NCBI GenBank assembly: GCA_020073615.1
Contig: JAIQEX010000041.1
Span: 1-46,485, forward strand
DNA length: 46,485 bases
From: Terriglobia bacterium
GTDB taxonomy: Bacteria; Acidobacteriota; Terriglobia; Bryobacterales; Bryobacteraceae
Direction of reading: 5' to 3'
Of this stretch, positions 1 through 7,420 are shown one piece after another. The notes beneath the pieces were generated by a model that searched no databases, was not told where the DNA came from, and saw only the letters and a program-made list of their open reading frames with translations. Position numbers and translations under genes: made by a program. The stretch's first letter is position 1; every line of letters starts with the position of its first letter.

Positions 1-513
1 CACCGCCGCCATCGACAAGGCTTCTGGTCCTACTTGCACTTCGCCTACACGGAGCGAATCGGAGGTCTGCAACGGATGCCGGCCCTGCGCTTGCCGTCCG
101 CAGCACGCACAAGTCCCCACTTCGACGTCAAAGCGGCGGACGATGGTCATCCGCACGATGTCTTCTTGGTACTGAGGTTGAGTGCTCTTCAGGATGATCG
201 GACCTTGACGGTGCTGGCAGCGCGGGGGGAGCGGCACGTGGATTTGCTCATCTACCCGGCTGGGGACCGGTCGCGTGGCCCGCGATCCGTAGGCCGCCCC
301 AGGCTTGCGTCCTGGTGGCTGGGGGTTCGTCTTAGGATCTCCCTTGGAAAACGGCGCGGCACTTCGTTTGTTGGCCCGCAGCGCCTCTTCCAGTTCCTTT
401 CGCAGGCGCTCTATCTCCGCCAGCGCGCGCTCCAACTGCTTCTCCAGAGACTCGACTCTCTCTTCCAGTTCCTTATCCCGATTCGAGGAGCCACCGCGGT
501 TGGGCGCTTGCAT
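1..513 (-). CDS. IS66-like transposase, N-terminal part (cut by window edge)
   Basis: 171 codons read leftward from an ATG at 513 to the window edge with no stop. Residues 13-49 form a charged heptad coiled coil. A basic Pro/Gly-rich linker follows (RSAAPFSKG at 50-58, PPGRKPG at 66-72), then a Cys-containing segment with CACCG near residue 135 and the HPLQTSD motif near 147. This order (leucine zipper, KRSAAPFSKG linker, zinc-finger region) is that of IS66-group transposases; the DDE catalytic domain would lie beyond the window. The usual first CxxC of the finger is not intact here (PRCQHRQG), so the finger may be degenerate. An in-frame TAA lies upstream and no Shine-Dalgarno is evident. 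I found no matching terminal repeat on this side, so the IS boundary between 514 and about 660 is unresolved. Confidence 0.7.
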   Translation of the reverse strand, partial: MQAPNRGGSSNRDKELEERVESLEKQLERALAEIERLRKELEEALRANKRSAAPFSKGDPKTNPQPPGRKPGAAYGSRATRPVPSRVDEQIHVPLPPRCQHRQGPIILKSTQPQYQEDIVRMTIVRRFDVEVGTCACCGRQAQGRHPLQTSDSLRVGEVQVGPEALSMAAV

Positions 514-588
514 CCATTTGACGATGACATAAGCTTGAGGATTTGTCCAGCCCCTTGCCTCAATACCCTGTGTTTATTGAGTCATGCG

Positions 589-641
589 CTGGTAAACATT
601 GTCGCCTCCGCCGACGTGTGCCTCACCGCCTGGTAAACATT
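589..641. repeat. 12-bp direct repeat pair, offset 41 bp
   Basis: CTGGTAAACATT occurs exactly at 589-600 and again at 630-641, between the IS66-like transposase start and the truncated DUF3800 gene. It may mark an insertion junction or a binding site; its role is unknown. Confidence 0.55.
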
Positions 642-664
642 CGCGTATAATCTCGCGTCGCTGT

Positions 665-1162
665 ATGATATCTATCGGAGTTGTGATTGATCGAGCAGCA
701 TTCCGCGCCACGATAGCACAAGATGAGGATATATCTTCACTTTATGTTAACGAGTATTCCACGGCGGCATTCATGTCTCTTCTTGTGACCGAGAACTGGG
801 CTAGTAAGTGTACATTCAGCAATCCTGTAGATTATGTATTTGATCGGGGGAACGCACAGCGCGTCGATTTGCAAAGGGCCTATGATATAGCCCTCATGAT
901 GCCTGGCCAGCGCGAGATGCTTGGAGCGTTATCCTTCGGCGACGATAAGCGCATTCCTGCTTTGCAGGCTGCGGACCTTATTGCTTACGAAGCATGCGAG
1001 ATATACACGGACGTCCATCTGGGGAAGAACCGCTTTCGCCATTCAATGAGTGCCATACTGAGTAACATGAGGTGCGACATCAAAATTGCGTCTGAGTCCG
1101 GCCTTTCCAAGTTGGTGAGGCGCATGCATGAGATAGATGATGGTGATTTGTGCGATCATTGA
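665..1162 (+). pseudogene. DUF3800 family protein, N-terminus missing
   Basis: Encodes about 165 aa matching only the C-terminal two thirds of a DUF3800 protein. The hallmark is IPALQAADLIAYEA near residue 98-111, the acidic active-site-like motif that closes this RNase H-like family. The usual N-terminal strand with the FxDESG motif is absent; upstream codons (from 599) look like junk joined to the transposon zone. Base composition here is clearly lower in GC than the surrounding chromosome, which suggests acquired DNA. DUF3800 genes are often linked to mobile elements or defence regions; the biochemical role is not established. It is followed after 3 bp by a small gene that looks like its normal partner. 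The likely history is truncation by insertion of the element at the left edge. Confidence 0.6.
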
Positions 1163-1165
1163 AAC

Positions 1166-1354
1166 ATGAAGTCAAAACCGAAATCGGAATGTGTCGAAGG
1201 CCCGGCGGCGGCGGCGAGATTCGACATGCTTGTGCGAAAAGTGCTTTCCGTGCCCCGCGAAGAGATCATGCGGCGCGAAGCCGAGTACAAGCGGCAATCC
1301 ATGTTGAACCCCCATCGGCGCGGTCCCAAGCCCAAGCTCAAGCCTTCGGCTTAG
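1166..1354 (+). CDS. small conserved protein, partner of the DUF3800 gene
   Basis: 62 aa, strongly basic, beginning MKSKPKSE and ending in a lysine/proline tail (RRGPKPKLKPSA). It starts 3 bp after the DUF3800 stop, so it is probably translationally coupled. The pattern 'FDMLVRKVLSVPREEI.RREAEY' resembles short proteins I associate with DUF3800 genes in acidobacteria and related bacteria, where they are annotated only as hypothetical. No transmembrane segment or known catalytic motif. Function unknown; a DNA- or RNA-binding or antitoxin-like accessory role is only a guess. The IS1595 transposase stop lies 20 bp downstream on the other strand. Confidence 0.55.
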   Translation: MKSKPKSECVEGPAAAARFDMLVRKVLSVPREEIMRREAEYKRQSMLNPHRRGPKPKLKPSA

Positions 1355-1374
1355 GCCCACGTGGAAGTCGCGCG

Positions 1375-2346
1375 TTAGAACGGGATCTCTTGGCTCGGCC
1401 CTTCCTCCGTCTTGCCGGTCAACTCGGCATAGGTGAGGCGCTTCCCCACGATCTTGCGAACCAGAAAGCTGAAGCGGTCTGCATCGCTCATGGGCAGGCG
1501 GTTGTTGAATCGGAAAGCGGCTTCGTCAATATAGCGGAACAGATGGAAGGCTTCGACCGAAACATAGGTTCCGTTGATTCCGTTGATTCCGCGTTTCAGC
1601 AAGCTCCAGAAATTCTCCATGCCGTTGGTGTGAACGTTGTCGTCCACGTAAGCGACGAGATGATTGATCGTGTCGTGGGTGTACTCGGCCATCTTCCAGT
1701 TGTCACCGTGCTCATCGGAGAAAATCTGAGATCCTGGTTCTACATTGGCAGCTATGATAGGTTGCATAGTGACCTTGGTTCGGTCGGCAATAACAGTGGC
1801 GCGAACCCTTCCCTTGCGTTCCAGCATTCCGAGAACGATAGCTTTACCGCCTGTGTTACGACCTTCTTTCTGTACGCGGCGCTTGCGATCCGTGTGCATG
1901 TTGCGCGCCTTGCCGCCGATGAAAGTTTCGTCAATTTCGACTTCGCCCGCCAGGCTTCCTCCGGTCAGTTCGTCTTGCATGGCAAGGCGAACCCGATGCA
2001 AGAGAAACCACGCGGTCTTCTGAGTTACCCCAAGCGCACGGTGAAGCTCCCAAGAGGAAATGCCGTTGCGATTGCTGGCAACCAGCCACATCGCAGTGAG
2101 CCACTTGTCCAGACCGATAGGCGAGTCTTCCATTACGGTTCCGGTCTTCAAGGTGAACTGTCGCTGCGAATGGTGGGCGCTACACTGCCAGCGATTGTGT
2201 TGGGGCTGAAATCGAACGTGGTCGGTGCCGCAGGTGGGGCAAGTGACGCCATTCGGCCAGCGCCGGGGCACAACGTATTCACGACAGTTGTCTGGGCTGG
2301 AGAAGTAGATTACCGCTTCTTGGAGCGTGGTTGGTTCGCTTGCCAT
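1375..2346 (-). CDS. IS1595-family (ISXO2-like) transposase
   Basis: 323 aa, full length for the family. The N-terminal zinc ribbon (CPTCG at about 36-40, then WQCSAHH at about 53-59) is followed by the RQFTLKTGTVMEDS segment typical of this group. The catalytic ISXO2 domain carries EIDETFIGGK (about 138-147), SDEHGDNW (about 210-217) and NGMENFWSLLKRG (about 242-254), which supply the acidic/Asn catalytic positions. The frame is intact, so the element may be active. Starts at ATG 2346 without a Shine-Dalgarno but with a promoter immediately upstream. Ends of the element were not defined: minus-strand GGCACAAAT near 2394-2402 and plus-strand GGCCCACGT near 1354 are weak inverted-repeat candidates, and no target-site duplication was found. 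Confidence 0.9.
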   Translation of the reverse strand: MASEPTTLQEAVIYFSSPDNCREYVVPRRWPNGVTCPTCGTDHVRFQPQHNRWQCSAHHSQRQFTLKTGTVMEDSPIGLDKWLTAMWLVASNRNGISSWELHRALGVTQKTAWFLLHRVRLAMQDELTGGSLAGEVEIDETFIGGKARNMHTDRKRRVQKEGRNTGGKAIVLGMLERKGRVRATVIADRTKVTMQPIIAANVEPGSQIFSDEHGDNWKMAEYTHDTINHLVAYVDDNVHTNGMENFWSLLKRGINGINGTYVSVEAFHLFRYIDEAAFRFNNRLPMSDADRFSFLVRKIVGKRLTYAELTGKTEEGPSQEIPF

Positions 2347-2352
2347 GACTCA

Positions 2353-2381
2353 ACTATATCGCGTTGCTGCGGAGTTGTCAA
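2353..2381 (-). promoter_or_regulatory. near-consensus sigma70 promoter of the IS1595 transposase
   Basis: On the minus strand, TTGACA (2381-2376) and TATAGT (2358-2353) are separated by exactly 17 nt. Only 6 nt separate the -10 box from the transposase ATG, so transcription would start at or next to the start codon (leaderless mRNA). Confidence 0.8.
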
Positions 2382-2396
2382 GTATATTTGTGCCGG

Positions 2397-2706
2397 AATC
2401 TTTACTTCAATATCAACGCGTTTAATCCGATTCCAGCGCCGGGGCGGATTGGAAATTGCGCGGTGGGAAGCCTGGTAGGCCCGGGGACGACGGCGATCGC
2501 GGGCGGCATGTCGAAGACGTTCCAGTTGCGAGCGGGAGTACGTTTGCGATTTGAAGCGGCTTTCACCAACCTGCCGAACCACCCCAACTTCGCGCGCCGC
2601 CGGTTGAGTTTCAGCTCCCGCCACATTCGGGAAGATCACGACCGTTCAGTCGGCGGAGAACTCCGGAAATCCCACCGGCCAACTCGCTCTCCGACCCGAT
2701 TTTTGA
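2397..2706 (+). pseudogene. C-terminal remnant of a TonB-dependent receptor (frameshifted)
   Basis: Two frames together give the tail of a large acidobacterial-type TonB-dependent receptor (carboxypeptidase-regulatory-like N-domain family). Frame 1 from 2397 reads YFNINAFNPIP, then SLVGPGTTAIAGGMSKTFQL, then LRFEAAFTNLPNHPNF. Frame 2 continues with APATFGKITTVQSAENSG and ends GQLALRPDF plus TGA at 2704-2706, the terminal aromatic residue expected for a beta-barrel protein. The frame change lies at about 2590-2615. Everything upstream (the plug and most of the barrel) is missing, replaced by the IS1595 element. This is a decayed gene and probably untranslated. The sequence type is the best taxonomic hint in the window. 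Confidence 0.75.
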
Positions 2707-2804
2707 TCGGCTTGGAAACCACGGCGATGGCCCCGCACCGGCCACTTTGCGGATGTCTTGAAGTAGCCCGCGCCGCCGACGGCCGAGGTGTATCTTGATA
2801 TCTG

Positions 2805-4244
2805 ATGGCCGAGATCCATCCGCAAGCGATCGACGCGTTTCGCTACCGCATCCCGCGCGATGAAGCGTTGGGCATGCGCACGGACGTGGTGGTGTATGCC
2901 TCGGCCGCGCTCATGAACCACATCCGCAAAGACCAGTCGCTGGCGCAGGCCATGAACGTCGCCACACTGCCGGGGATCGTGGGCTCCAGCCTGGCCATGC
3001 CCGACATTCACCAGGGTTACGGCTTCCCCATCGGCGGCGTGGCGGCGCTCGATGCGGAACACGGTGTGGTATCGCCCGGAGGCGTGGGTTTCGATATCAA
3101 TTGCGGCGTCCGCCTGGTACGCAGCAGTCTGACGGCAGACCAGGTGCGTCCGCGCATGAAAGAGCTGGTCGACCAGATTTTTCGCGACGTCCCGTGCGGC
3201 ACGGGGCGCGAGGGCCGGGTCGCCATCAAGCGTACGCAGCTCGAAGATGTGCTGCGCCAGGGCGCGCGCTGGATGGTCGCCAACGGCTACGGCGACGAGC
3301 GCGATGCCGACTTCGCCGAAGCCGGCGGCATGCTCGATAGCGCCCTGCCCGGCAAAGTCTCCGATCGTGCCAAGGAGCGCGGAGGTCCGCAGTTGGGCAC
3401 GCTCGGCAGCGGCAATCACTTCCTGGAGGTGCAGTACGTCGAAGAGGTGCATGACCCGGCGGCGGCCCGCGCCATGCGCATCGAAAAGGGACAGGTGGTG
3501 GTGTTGATTCACTCCGGCTCCCGCGGATTGGGCCACCAGATCTGCACCGATTACGTCGCTTTGATGAACCAGGTGATGCCCCGTTACGGCATTTCCCTGC
3601 CCGACCGGCAGTTGGCTTGCGCGCCGGCCCGCTCGGAAGAAGGAGAGTCGTACCTCGGCGCCATGGCGGCGGCGGCCAACTTCGCCTGGGCCAACCGCCA
3701 GGCCATCCTGCACTTCCTGCGCGGCGCCTTCCGGCGCATCTTCGGCGAGGAGGCGCGCCTGGAGTTGATCTACGACGTCTGCCACAACATCGCCAAGCGC
3801 GAGACGTACACGGTGGACGGCCGCAAGCGCGAAGTGCTGGTGCACCGTAAGGGCGCCACGCGCGCGTTTCCGCCGGGGCACCGCGAAATTCCCGCGGACT
3901 ACCGCGCCATCGGGCAGCCGGTCTTTGTCCCGGGCAGCATGGGCACGGCATCCTGGGTGCTCGTGGGACAGCAGGGCGCGCTCGACGAGACTTTCGGCAG
4001 CGTATGCCACGGCGCCGGCCGCCTGATGAGCCGCACCGCCGTGCGCAAGGGCAAGGACGCGCGCCACGAACAGCGCAAGCTCGAAGAACAAGGCATCCTG
4101 GTGCGCAGCGAATCGCGCGACGGCATCCTGGAAGAGCTGCCCGAAGCCTACAAAGATGTCGACGAGGTGATCGAAGTAGTCCACGGCGCCGGGCTGGCCA
4201 GGAAAGTCGCCCGCCTGCGGCCCATGGGCGTCATCAAGGGGTAG
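2805..4244 (+). CDS. rtcB: RNA-splicing ligase RtcB
   Basis: 479 aa, full length. RtcB joins 2',3'-cyclic-phosphate (or 3'-phosphate) RNA ends to 5'-OH ends in a GTP- and Mn-dependent reaction, in RNA repair or tRNA splicing. The active site is complete: metal ligands D97 and C100 in GFDINCG, H205 in GSGNHF, H236 in HSGSRG and H326 in DVCHNIAK, and the guanylylated histidine H401 in SVCHGAGRLMSRT. HRKGATRAFPPGH (347-359) and PGSMGTASWVL (375-385) are also present. No archease or RtcA gene is adjacent, so it stands alone. Convergent with the cytochrome gene downstream (21 bp apart). Start ATG 2805 agrees with the conserved N-terminus; no strong Shine-Dalgarno. Confidence 0.95.
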   Translation: MAEIHPQAIDAFRYRIPRDEALGMRTDVVVYASAALMNHIRKDQSLAQAMNVATLPGIVGSSLAMPDIHQGYGFPIGGVAALDAEHGVVSPGGVGFDINCGVRLVRSSLTADQVRPRMKELVDQIFRDVPCGTGREGRVAIKRTQLEDVLRQGARWMVANGYGDERDADFAEAGGMLDSALPGKVSDRAKERGGPQLGTLGSGNHFLEVQYVEEVHDPAAARAMRIEKGQVVVLIHSGSRGLGHQICTDYVALMNQVMPRYGISLPDRQLACAPARSEEGESYLGAMAAAANFAWANRQAILHFLRGAFRRIFGEEARLELIYDVCHNIAKRETYTVDGRKREVLVHRKGATRAFPPGHREIPADYRAIGQPVFVPGSMGTASWVLVGQQGALDETFGSVCHGAGRLMSRTAVRKGKDARHEQRKLEEQGILVRSESRDGILEELPEAYKDVDEVIEVVHGAGLARKVARLRPMGVIKG

Positions 4245-4264
4245 CCGCGGCCAGGCGGCCCGTC

Positions 4265-5596
4265 TTACAGCGATTTCAAGTATTCCACGAGTGCCGCCTT
4301 CTCAGGTTCGCTCAGCCCCAAGTGAGAGACGCCATCGTAATGATCGACCACATCCCGCAAGGTCGCGAAGCGGCCGTCGTGGTAGAACCCGCCTTTCGCA
4401 TGGCTCCACAGTCCCGCCAGCGGCGCCGTACGGTACATGTGAGTCGGCGAGCGGTCCGCCTGGAAGGAGTCCACGCCGATTTCGCCAGGGGAGTGGAGAT
4501 TGTTCCCCGGCTCCGTGTAGAGCGGCGGGACATGGCAACGGGCGCATTTCCCCTTGCCGTTGAAGATCGCCTGTCCCTGCGCCGCCGCGCTCTTGTCGAA
4601 GCTGCCGGGCGCCGGCTTCGGCGCGGGGATGGCCAACTGGTAGAAGTGCAGGGCAGCCAGTTTCGCAGTGACTCGATCGGGTGTACCCCGCGTATCGCCG
4701 GCACCGCTCCGGGCGGCCACCGGATACTGCTCCGCATTGTTCAACCGCGCGTCGAAAAATGTGCCCGCGCCGTGCATTTCCGTGGCCGCGACGTATGCAT
4801 TCCAGTACGGAACGGAGCCAAACCCAGTCCATGTGTGCAGGTTCACGCCGGCCAGTCCGAATGCCGGAGGGATGAGCGTGCATGCCCGCTTGCCGTCGGG
4901 GCGGAGGGCCTTCCCGTCTTTGTCCAGTTCGGCGTCGAAGCACCCGGGACCCCAGCTCGCCAGGACTTTCTTGACGGTGCCGGCATCCACGCCGAGCAGG
5001 TCCGTGAAAGGCTTCAGATTGGGCGCCAGGGAGACGATCGCGCCCACGTTCAAATCGCGATTGGACCAGCCGTCCAGCCGCCTTCCGATTCCCGGGGAGA
5101 ACGAGTCGTCCACGCTGGCGTGGCAAAAGGCGCATTGGATGCCCATCGAGCGGAGATTCCCGTTCTGCTCAAAGAAGCCGGTCACTCCCACCACGGCATT
5201 TAGCTTCAACAAGGCCAGCGTCGTGGCGGCATCGTCCAGGTTCACCTTCCCGTCCTTGATCTGCTGTTTCAGCGCCGCCGGCAAGGCATCCGCATCCACT
5301 TTCAGCCCCACGGAAAGGGCTGTCTTGGGGCTCACCCCTCCGCCCACACCGCCATTCTTCGCACCGGCGATTGCCCGATGCAGTTGTAGGGCATCGCCCC
5401 AGAAAGCCTCGCTGCCGAACGTGTCATAACGAAAAGTATGCTTGCCTTCCTCCAACATTTGCGTTGCGTTTTTGTCAATCGTCGCATCGAATCCGGAACT
5501 CTTCGATGCCTTGCTTTGCCCGGCCATCTGCTGTTCGATCGCTACACAAAGCAGAACGAAACCAAACAGAAGCGGCCAAGCCATGGTCTTTTTCAT
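4265..5596 (-). CDS. di-haem cytochrome c peroxidase/MauG-like secreted protein
   Basis: 443 aa from ATG 5596, which follows GGAGG and begins a signal peptide (MKKTMAW plus a hydrophobic core, ending near AGQ at residue 27); an ATG 42 bp further upstream would spoil the signal. Two haem c sites, CAFCH (155-159) and CARCH (351-355), give the two-domain layout of bacterial di-haem peroxidases. The region between them is long and lacks the short spacing of classical CcpA. The C-terminal segment GGFYHDGRFATLRDVVDHYD is typical of the family. It is expected to be periplasmic and to reduce peroxide or oxidise a small substrate or cofactor; the substrate is not predictable. The nearby Crp/Fnr gene and a 5-N4-5 palindrome upstream suggest redox-linked control. 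Confidence 0.85.
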   Translation of the reverse strand: MKKTMAWPLLFGFVLLCVAIEQQMAGQSKASKSSGFDATIDKNATQMLEEGKHTFRYDTFGSEAFWGDALQLHRAIAGAKNGGVGGGVSPKTALSVGLKVDADALPAALKQQIKDGKVNLDDAATTLALLKLNAVVGVTGFFEQNGNLRSMGIQCAFCHASVDDSFSPGIGRRLDGWSNRDLNVGAIVSLAPNLKPFTDLLGVDAGTVKKVLASWGPGCFDAELDKDGKALRPDGKRACTLIPPAFGLAGVNLHTWTGFGSVPYWNAYVAATEMHGAGTFFDARLNNAEQYPVAARSGAGDTRGTPDRVTAKLAALHFYQLAIPAPKPAPGSFDKSAAAQGQAIFNGKGKCARCHVPPLYTEPGNNLHSPGEIGVDSFQADRSPTHMYRTAPLAGLWSHAKGGFYHDGRFATLRDVVDHYDGVSHLGLSEPEKAALVEYLKSL

Positions 5597-5688
5597 CGCG
5601 GAGAAACCTCCAATGACAAGGGTTTGGATTTTGTGCACGGAGTGGTTACCGGCCCGAGTTACGATACCGCCTTTATCGGGGCCAGTCA

Positions 5689-5702
5689 GTTACTTCTGTA
5701 AC
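5689..5702. promoter_or_regulatory. candidate Crp/Fnr-type operator (GTTAC-N4-GTAAC)
   Basis: A perfect 5-bp inverted repeat with a 4-bp spacer, the half-site spacing of FNR-class operators, lies in the gap between the cytochrome gene (start 93 bp away) and the end of the Crp/Fnr gene. It is positioned to act on the cytochrome promoter. The assignment is from architecture only. Confidence 0.4.
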
Positions 5703-5742
5703 ACTGGAAGAACAATACGATACACCGAAGACGCTCCCGCCC

Positions 5743-6498
5743 TCAACCGATGTAGCTTTCCAGAGCCTCGGCATCCAGCATCAGGTTTCCGTGGTTCGAA
5801 TAGCGGACCATCCCCCGGCGGCGCAGGAGGTTGAGCGCCGTCGAAACTCTCTCCCGGCGAGCCGCCACCATCTGCGAGATCTCGTCTTGCGTCAAATACG
5901 TTGGAATCTCCACCGCGTGCCCGGAACGATGGCCGACCTTCGCCGCCAGTCTGAGCAAAACCTTAACCAGGCGATGCACGGTGTCGTCTACCGCCAGGCT
6001 GTTTACTTGCTCGTAGGCTTCGACCAACGCCTGGCAGAAAACCTCGACGAACTGGGCGAGCAGGCCCGGCTGCTGGTGCAAGACGTCCATTACTTCGTCG
6101 TACGGCACGGGAATGGCGTCGGTTCGTTCCAGCGCCACGACGCGGTCCGGGCGTTCGCGTTGCGTTGCGCAGAGCTCTCCAACAACATCACCGCCTTTGC
6201 GTACGTCGTAGATGAGCTCATGTCCGTCGGTTGTAATCGTTCCCACTTTGACCAATCCGCTCCGCAAGAAGAAGAGCGTTCTGTCCCTGCCTCCCACGTC
6301 ATAGACGACGTCGTTCTTCTCGAAGACTGCCGCCTTCCGGTTCGGCAGAATGGCATCGCAAAACTTACCTCGAAACACCGTAACCAATGCAGAGGAAACG
6401 ACTGACAGACGAACCGCGAAATCGTCGCCGGCAGGAGGTTGGTCGACGGCCGCCGGCTCCCCATCGCCACGGGGCGGCATGGAAGGTTCTACTGTCAT
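5743..6498 (-). CDS. Crp/Fnr-family transcriptional regulator
   Basis: 251 aa. After a disordered N-terminus of about 35 residues comes a cyclic-nucleotide-binding type beta-roll (about 40-150, including FEKNDVVYDVGG and GGDVVGELCA), a dimer helix, and a C-terminal Crp-type winged helix-turn-helix (LTQDEISQMVAARRERVS near 200-218). The recognition helix keeps the R-E pair that CRP uses to read its operator but has T where CRP has its second Arg. There is no N-terminal Fe-S cysteine cluster of the FNR type and no clear cAMP-site Arg/Ser set, so the ligand is unknown. Its ATG overlaps the stop of the Mut7-C gene by 4 bp (ATGA), so the two are co-translated. Confidence 0.88.
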   Translation of the reverse strand: MTVEPSMPPRGDGEPAAVDQPPAGDDFAVRLSVVSSALVTVFRGKFCDAILPNRKAAVFEKNDVVYDVGGRDRTLFFLRSGLVKVGTITTDGHELIYDVRKGGDVVGELCATQRERPDRVVALERTDAIPVPYDEVMDVLHQQPGLLAQFVEVFCQALVEAYEQVNSLAVDDTVHRLVKVLLRLAAKVGHRSGHAVEIPTYLTQDEISQMVAARRERVSTALNLLRRRGMVRYSNHGNLMLDAEALESYIG

Positions 6499-7280
6499 GA
6501 TTCATTTTCACCTGCACAAAGTATACACAGGGGGTGCTCGGGGCGGGCCAGTTCCTCGATCCATTGCTGCATGCGGCGGTAATGCGACCCCTTCCAGTAA
6601 ACGCGATGACACTCCAGGCATTGCCGGAACTCGTCGTATAATTCCGCGGTCCGCGCCGGCAGCAGATGACGCACTTGCTCCTTGGAGACTTCCTCCAGGC
6701 TTCCGCCGCAAGCCATGCACCGCGTGAAGGGCCGCATCGCGCGCGCCAGGTCGAACCGGGTTACGATCTCGGCAAGCTGGCGGCGGCTGTCGGTCTGCCG
6801 CACCCAGTAGCCGTGCGTAACGTCCCGGTGCTTGAGCAGGCCTCGGTCGCGCGTGAGCAGAATGCGCTGCTGCTCGCAGGAAATCCGCACCAGCTCGCAA
6901 TCGCTGAAGCAGTTCCGAAACAAGGCATCGAAGCCCAACATGCGCAGATGGGCGGTGAGCCTGCCCAGGTGTACGTCGAGCACGAACTTGGGACCGCGCA
7001 GGGGCTGCCTCCGGATGCGCAGCTCCGGCGTCACATCGAGCGATTCGAACATCGGATATACGGCGATGCGATCGCCGTCGCGCACCACATGGGAGAAACC
7101 AGCCGATGTGCCGTTGACCACGATCAGCTCCACCTCGGTGTGCGGCACGCCGAAGCTCTCGATCATGTCCTTTACCGTACCAGGCGCCCAGAACGATTTC
7201 TCCAGGGTTTGGTATTGCGCGCCGGGCGGAAGGTGGTCGTTCAGTTCCGCATAGAACCGCAAACAGGCGCGGGAGGGCAT
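6495..7280 (-). CDS. Mut7-C RNase domain protein with ubiquitin-like N-domain
   Basis: 261 aa from ATG 7280, preceded by GGAGG at 8 nt; a GTG three codons earlier overlaps that Shine-Dalgarno and is less likely. Residues 1-80 form the Mut7-C ubiquitin-like (ThiS/MoaD-fold) domain. Residues about 88-165 form the PIN-like Mut7-C nuclease domain (FVLDVHLGRLTAHLRMLGFD, LTRDRGLL). A C-terminal zinc ribbon carries CMACGG and CLECHRVYWKGSHYRRM. The family is predicted to cleave RNA; substrates are not known. It is first in a two-gene leftward operon with the Crp/Fnr gene and divergent from cfa. Confidence 0.85.
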   Translation of the reverse strand: MPSRACLRFYAELNDHLPPGAQYQTLEKSFWAPGTVKDMIESFGVPHTEVELIVVNGTSAGFSHVVRDGDRIAVYPMFESLDVTPELRIRRQPLRGPKFVLDVHLGRLTAHLRMLGFDALFRNCFSDCELVRISCEQQRILLTRDRGLLKHRDVTHGYWVRQTDSRRQLAEIVTRFDLARAMRPFTRCMACGGSLEEVSKEQVRHLLPARTAELYDEFRQCLECHRVYWKGSHYRRMQQWIEELARPEHPLCILCAGENES

Positions 7281-7420
7281 TGGCTCCACCTCCTCATGCT
7301 AACGCCCTTCGGAACCGCACGTGCAAGTTGGCTCTTGTCGCCCGCCCGAAAATGGAGTAACTTCAAATCGGCAGACATCAATCCGTCAGTCTTGTGCCAG
7401 GAGGAGGCGCAAAGATTACC

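Noticed and set aside
589-641. IS66 terminal inverted repeats
   Set aside because: IS66 ends usually begin GTAA, but the orientation of GTAAACATT here points away from the transposase to its left, and the two copies are direct repeats rather than inverted.
1150-2478. 442-codon plus-strand open frame over the IS1595 transposase
   Set aside because: Antisense to a transposase with complete family motifs; its translation has no recognisable domain.
2646-4184. 512-codon minus-strand open frame over rtcB
   Set aside because: Antisense to rtcB, which has all active-site residues; long antisense frames are expected at this GC content.
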